The notes under the pieces are model-generated. The model did no database searches, was not told where the DNA came from, and saw only the letters and a program-made list of their open reading frames with translations. From positions 84,072,899 to 84,136,898 of the forward strand of contig CM045770.1 of NCBI GenBank assembly GCA_025200525.1: DNA of 64,000 nucleotides. The letters run 5' to 3'. Below are positions 58,442 through 64,000 of the stretch, one piece after another; positions within the stretch are counted from its first letter, which is position 1; each line of letters opens with the position of its first letter. The translations under genes and the position numbers were made by a program. The stretch comes from Camellia lanceoleosa. Its lineage: Eukaryota > Streptophyta > Magnoliopsida > Ericales > Theaceae.

Positions 58442-60203
58442 ATGGGCAAAAAGGCGTTGTGGTTTCAAATGTGTGTATGTACATTGTGCTTTGTGATTAG
58501 ATACAAATAGGACCTTCAAACGATTATTTCATTCAAACTATAGAAACTATATGTTTATACAGGGAATGTTTTTGAACATTGTGGAGAAGAGATCACCTAA
58601 CAATTTGAGGAATGTTTGCTTTTCATTTCCCAAAAGGTGGAGAAACCAACAAGCTGTAGTTCCAAACAAATGTAAGTGAAATTTACCCTTTATTATTATT
58701 AATTTTTATGAGCAAATATGATTAGAGTATCAAAATAGAGCTTGTGATGGGATCTTATATTCAATGTATTCTCAGTCGTACAATTGTGGATTAAAATATT
58801 CATATTTTGTGATTCTTATCACATTATATGATTGAAAGTGTAATAAGAATATGGACAGAGATTTTAAAACAGAAGATCCTGACTTAGAATTTATCTGTAT
58901 AATCATTAGTTGCATTTTAACATTGTGACATTTGAGCTCTAGAATAGTCCACTCTGTTTGATTTTGTTTTCAAAATCTGTTTTGTAATACAATATTCGAA
59001 ACTGTTTGGTGAAAATAAACGGCAAAAAAATGTTTTTGAATTAAGAAAAATTTCTTTTTGCCAACTGGAAAGAACATCTTCAACATGCCAACAACATATG
59101 CAACCTGTTATTATGTTGTATAGAATTGCAAAAATTCCTCTTTTTAATGGCTGATTTTGCTTTAAAAAAAAAATAATAATAAAAGTAAAAAGTAAGAAGT
59201 AAAAAATAAAAAAATGGAATTTCTCAAAACTTGGATTTTTTTGGGCTGAAAATCATGGCTGATTTGTCAAAGTTCATCATTCCTCAGCTCAATGGTTGCC
59301 TGTACAATGACAGGATTCATGGTTTGAAGTTAAAAATGATATTAAAAAGATGAGAGAGATTATGATACACCTCCTCATCTTATAATTATAAAATAAAAAT
59401 ATATAATTTCATACTTTTTGAGTTATATCTAAAAATAATTAAAAAAAAGTCATAATTAAACACAAAAAAATTATAATCAAAATTTCAAAATAATGTCATA
59501 ATAAAAGAAGAAAATTGATCGTAATTAAAAAGAAAATGATGTAATTAAAGATGTATATGATATCGAGTGTGTATAATAGAATTTCCTTAGAAGGATAGAT
59601 TCATACATGGTTACATCCAAACTTAAGTTAAGAATTTTTTTTATTTATTAAATCCTAGGATAAATTACATCTACATCCCTTGAGATTTCACACTACCACA
59701 GTAGTACCCATGTAGTTTTGGAAATTATATTTTCTCTAATAACAAACCTATCAATGAAAAATGAATCAATGGTCTTGGAACTTGATATTTTAGTTGACTT
59801 TTAATTTTTTTGACTATTATATGAGATAAAAAAAAGTTATGTTTGGAATGATTTGTGATTTTTTTTTAGTTGAATAGATAATTATGAAAAAAAATAAAAT
59901 TGATTGAAGTATAAAATATAACATTTTATCTTATTAACTATTTTAATCTTTTTTATTTTTATTAACTATTTTAATCAAAATTCTTAATGCCAAACACCAA
60001 TATCACAAGAAAATCAACCCATTAATAACAGTAGCAACAATGGGCTCAGCCACCCATCACCACTTCCACCAACAATATTATATCCACAAGCAGCAAATGA
60101 GGGAGATGAGGACACAAGAAGCAGAGGTAATTGGTATAGGGCAACGTAGCAATTTTACACAGTTAGTGCGGGGTATTGTGGTCATTCATTGTATGTTTCC
60201 ATC
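58442..60203. other. 3' UTR of the CNGC gene and AT-rich spacer
   Basis: The first ~250 bp should hold the 3' UTR. No further gene is seen. From 59648, GGATAAATTACATCTACATC resembles the start of a common plant repeat whose opposite end may lie at 61520-61610, so an old element may have been split by the MULE at 60214. Confidence 0.5.
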
Positions 60204-60213
60204 ATTTTATTTG

Positions 60214-61497
60214 AGTGCTGCTTTAGCACTTGTCAAAATTCTTTGGACTCCCCATTTTATAATTTTTTTTATTATAATTATACCCTAAAGTAAAATTACA
60301 TTAAAAGACATTATTAAATGGACCACCCACCTATCAATAAGAACTAATACTCTATAATATTGGACACCCACCCCCACCTCCAACTCCAACTATACGTATT
60401 CCATGTTTGTAAACTCTAAACCTATTACTTTTCATAACCAACTAATATAAACCCTAAATCTATTATTTTTTCATAATCATCTTAAATCTTGAATGTGTCA
60501 TCTTCATCTCCATCATCAACGTTATTGAACTTGAAAGTTTTGCTTCAAGTATAACATATACTTCATCACTTATTTCACTGTGTAGAGCAATGGAGGACGA
60601 TGACAACAATTCTAGTGAGACCGGCGTTCCATTAATAAGTTTATCTGTTTTGTATTAATATTCTCAGTCGTTTTCGGTTGTTCTTGTTTCGTTCGAACTG
60701 TTGGTTTCTTGTTGTTAGAATTATATTGATATCTGATCTTGAACATAATCCTTTCATTCAATACATAGGTTTCGAACATTAATACAGATAGTCAGTTATG
60801 TAGTTTTCTTTGTTCAACTAACTTAGAATGGAAAAGAGTGAATTGGAATGGATTTAAGTTATGTATTTTGAATGTATTTAATTCATATTATTTTAAGTTG
60901 TGAATTGGAATGGATTCAAGTTACATAGAGATGAACAAATTTTGTTCGGACATACAGTGCTGACGGGATCATTATTGTTCGACAAAATAGTTTTGAACAA
61001 AATACATTTTTTCGGCTACACAGTGGTGAACAAATTGTTTTGGGTTACATTCATAATTCTGATAGTGATTCAGACGATGATTCTGTTTTTCCTCATCTTG
61101 CAAACGGTTATGCAAATCTCGTAGAAATTGGAGTATCTTCGATCGATCTCAGCGATGACGAAGATACAAAAAGCAACGAAGAAGAAGATGATGAGAGGAT
61201 GGGAGTCGTCGGAATGCTCCGTTGACGGCCGAGACGGTGACGAGAGTGATGGAGGGTTGGGGTCCAAGAATTCTATACTGGACCAAAGCTCCAAACTCTG
61301 AAGATTGAATGAGTCGGGGAAGGAGAGGGATGAAAAATTAGGTGGGTGTGCATTTCATTGTGAAAATATTATGAATATGGGTAGATTTGGTAATAAGTGG
61401 GGTGTCCAAAAAAATATTATTAAAATTTAGGGTTTAGGGTTGGAGTCCAAAGAAATGGGGGGTCCAAAGAATTTTGATAGGTGCTAATAGCAGCACT
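60214..61497. mobile_element. Short MULE, possibly with a captured gene fragment
   Basis: The inverted ends AGTGCTGCTTTAGCACTTGT and AGTGCTGCTATTAGCACCTA (complement of the right end) go on into CAAAATTCTTTGGAC. Both sides have the 9-bp duplication ATTTTATTT (60204-60212 and 61498-61506), as Mutator elements make. Inside, 60591-60640 could start a protein (MEDDDNNSSETG). An Asp/Glu/Ser-rich frame lies at 61040-61225 (NSDSDSDDDSVF, DLSDDEDTKSNEEEDDE), separated from it by a long AT-rich gap like an intron. I do not recognise the source gene. Confidence 0.8.
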
Positions 61498-63098
61498 ATT
61501 TTATTTTTGTTAAAAAACCAACACTGACAAGGGGTGTAGTGTAATTTCTGTAACGTGGAGGGAATTTGTATTAAAAACAAACCCTCAGGGGTTGTCAGTG
61601 TTATTTCTTCTCCCATTCTGAACCTAACCGATCTATTCCAACCCACGGATGCTAAAAATCGTGAATAGGTTTCAGGGTTTGGGTTTAGGTTTGAAATGGC
61701 GACTAAAATTGAGAGAACCAGAACTAGAATCTTAATGAGGAAGACATAGTTGGGTTTGGGTATGAATAGCAGCAAAAGAAGAGAAATTATAAAATATTTT
61801 CTGAGTAGCATGTGTCCGTACTCTATAATCAATCATTATGCTCCTCATGTTTCTCAATCATTTAATACAATATCCCAGTTACCACATTCTTCATAAATCA
61901 TAATATTATAGAGTACCACATGTCTATATTCCGGAATTACTGAATAATTACCCGCAAAAGAAAGAATGGTTTTGCTGATGACATGGTTGATTTCGAAGTC
62001 GGCGGAGGACAATCTTAGAGAGTTTACTCGTTGACCAAAAACTTTTTGTCAATTCTAATTGTTATTAAAAATGGTGTTAATTCCACCAATACCTCTCTCA
62101 ACTATTATAAAATATCATTTTTTTCGTCTCATCTATAAACATATACATATTCATCACAGGAACTATTAAAATTATATAAATACACCCCTTTTGAAAATGG
62201 TTTAAAAGGATAAAAGTGATATATTTTTACAGTTGAAATCAAAACGTATAAGTTTATAGATGAAGAATATAAATTAATACTTATGGGTTGTTTGGAGTGT
62301 CCTAAATAAGTGCACTTTTTGTCTTTTTAGACTAAAAAATTGAGGAAAAAAATATAGATGTTTGGGTTAATTTTTTTACTTTTTATGAAAAAATGTGTAT
62401 TAAAAAATTGTAAAAATTGGTTTATAGGGAAAAATTAGGATTGAGAGTTGTGCAGTCGTAATTATTGACTTTTGGTGAATAGTGTTAACTTTTTAACTTT
62501 TTGAGTAACTTTTTGACTTTTTCTTATCTTCCCAAACTTGACCTTAATTGAGGGATCTTGGTATAATTAACCCTTTAAAACAATTTACACCCAATTATAT
62601 TGAATAAGAAACATGAGGATTAATGGATCCCACCATAGCGAAACATGTGGGCTCAAAGTTTCTTAATCATTCTAGCCAAACATGTCTATATATTAGTTCT
62701 GTTTAACACAGTTCATTCTAACTTAAAATTGATAATCTATATGCAGAATTTAAAAGAATTGCTTTCCCAATTTCAAATTTTTTTTTTTTATTAAAATTTA
62801 TTTGAACTATAATGTCCTCTAACAAATCTGTAGTCTCTAACTGCCTCTTGTAATTGAGGTCTGTCCATATTGCCTCAAGTCATATGGGTTCCACTTGGGG
62901 ACAGTCAAGAATTTTATATTATATTTTCACATGTTTACTAGTGAAAATTAAAATGTTGTCTTGGGGTCTAAAACTCAACTCTTTCTTTTTAAATTATTTT
63001 CTGTTTCTCCGAGGTCTAAACATTTTATCAAAAATCTGCTTCTAATCTTTCATCAAAACAAGTGATCTCTGATACAAGATTGAATTGAACCCACAAAA
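61498..63098. other. Spacer upstream of the second CNGC gene, with a second copy of a MITE-like repeat
   Basis: 62285-62545 is the second copy of the repeat at 43360-43615. The remainder is AT-rich. The 300 bp before 63099 should hold the promoter and 5' UTR of the next gene. I see no unambiguous TATA box. Confidence 0.55.
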
Positions 63099-64000
63099 AT
63101 GAGTTTCCTCAAATCACTATTGACTTTCAGAAATTCCAAATCCATGAGGTCTGCCATTCCTTATCTTGTTTTCTCAATTCCTGACTTTAACACAAACACA
63201 AATTGTTGATATGATCAAAGCAAATTAATGTTTTCCATGCTTTTTCAAATTTTTGTTTTGCAGGGTCCAAGATGATATTGAACTCAAAAGTCCCACAGGA
63301 ATCAAGCAAGATGGTATCATCAAACACACACAGAAAGTTTCCAAGAAAGATAGAGATGAATTCACACCAGGCTGCTTGAAAGGTGAAGTCCTGTCCCGGG
63401 TCTTTGCCGAGGACTACCAGTTAATAGAAACATCAATTCTTGATCCCAGAGGCCCTGTGGTGCGGCACTGGAACGAGCTATTTTTAGCAGCCGGCATGAT
63501 CTCACTTTTTGTTGATCCTCTCTTCTTGTTCTTGCCAAAAATGACCCCTGACTTGTGCATTGAGGCCTCTGTATCAAAACTCCAAGTGATTTTGACAGTT
63601 TTGCGAATATTGTCAGATCTCTTTTATGTGATCAATATTTTAGTACAGTTTCGAACAGCTTATGTTGCGCCTTCTTCGCGTGTGATTGGGAGGGGAGAGC
63701 TTGTTATTGATCCTTGGAAGATAGCATACCGGTACCTTCACCGGGGATTTTGGATTGATCTTTTGGCTACTCTTCCCTTTCCACAGGTATGCAGCTGTAT
63801 TTTGTGTTTTGAGAATTTTTAAAATTTAGTCTTTTTAAAGTTTTTTGGGTGTTTAATGTGACTTGAAGTGATTTCTGTCAATCCATTGGAGTCTCTTGAA
63901 AACACCAGATTTGAGAACATTTTCCTCTCCCATGATTTTGTCAATTCTCATATGGGCTTTTTTGATACTGGCTTTCTTGAATACCAGCATGCTTGTATTG
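63099..64000 (+). CDS. Second cyclic-nucleotide-gated channel, 5' part (cut by window end)
   Basis: Exon 1 (63099-63148, MSFLKSLLTF...) joins in phase to exon 2 (63264-63786), 573 nt in all, and exon 2 ends at a CAG|GTATGC donor. The intron runs past the window edge. Exon 2 shows the CNGC N-terminal block LSRVFAEDYQLIE, LDPRGPVVRHWNE, S1 (LFVDPLFLFLP), S2-S4 and RTAYVAPSSRVIGRGELV. The splice position at PFPQ|V equals that after PVPQ in the neighbouring CNGC gene. The same orientation and shared intron positions point to an old tandem duplication, although the proteins differ clearly in the first ~60 residues. Pore and nucleotide-binding parts lie outside the window. Confidence 0.88.

Noticed and set aside
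60040..60288. 82-residue plus-strand frame with His-rich start
   Set aside because: It crosses the left border of the MULE at 60214, so it cannot be an old gene, and it has no recognisable domain.
61425..61442. TTTAGGGTTTAGGG, plant telomere-like repeat
   Set aside because: Only two units lie inside the arm of a short MULE, too few for an interstitial telomere.

Overview
The window is nuclear DNA from a flowering plant, most likely a eudicot. The reasons are AT-rich intergenic DNA, GT-AG introns, chromodomain and dual-RNase-H Ty3/gypsy elements, a Mutator-like element carrying a ULP protease gene, a plant Helitron, a tRNA-derived SINE and two cyclic-nucleotide-gated channel (CNGC) genes. I cannot name the species. 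Only the CNGC genes, at 53.4-58.4 kb and from 63.1 kb to the window edge, look like working host genes. About 80% of the rest is transposons or their debris.

Layout. 98-1582 is a lone LTR of a chromovirus-type family, and 1.6-5.0 kb is AT-rich with no gene I recognise. 5368-26096 is a Tat-clade Ty3/gypsy element on the + strand with AAAAT target duplications. Its gag is split by a nested Tekay/Del-like chromovirus on the - strand (6639-16406). Past its integrase the outer element has 62-bp tandem repeats and a spliced antisense gene. 26223-27133 is a hAT-like element with an 8-bp duplication. 27348-38202 is a 10.9-kb MULE with a 9-bp duplication. It carries two convergent genes, a ULP1-type protease on + and a MURA transposase on -, and its introns and spacers are filled with about 50 copies of a palindrome close to TGTGAATGTTCACA. 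38.3-46 kb holds nested MITEs, a large foldback element (39150-40801), two tRNA-derived SINE copies and a diverged block (42007-44570) duplicating DNA now scattered between 4968 and 41990. 46054-49224 is a non-autonomous LTR element rich in TTCGAA, 49318-49908 a solo LTR, 50134-51270 a Helitron with an internal 500-bp tandem duplication, and 60214-61497 a short MULE that may carry a captured gene fragment.

How the parts relate. The duplicate block at 42007-44570 lacks the Tat element, the hAT element and the foldback element, so it shows the pre-insertion state of three junctions. The order of events can be read as duplication, then separate insertions, then nested insertion of the chromovirus into the Tat element. 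The retrotransposon genes and the MULE genes all carry frame breaks, so these copies are probably not autonomous now. The first CNGC gene has an open seven-exon model whose exon lengths add to 712 codons including stop. The second runs off the right edge.
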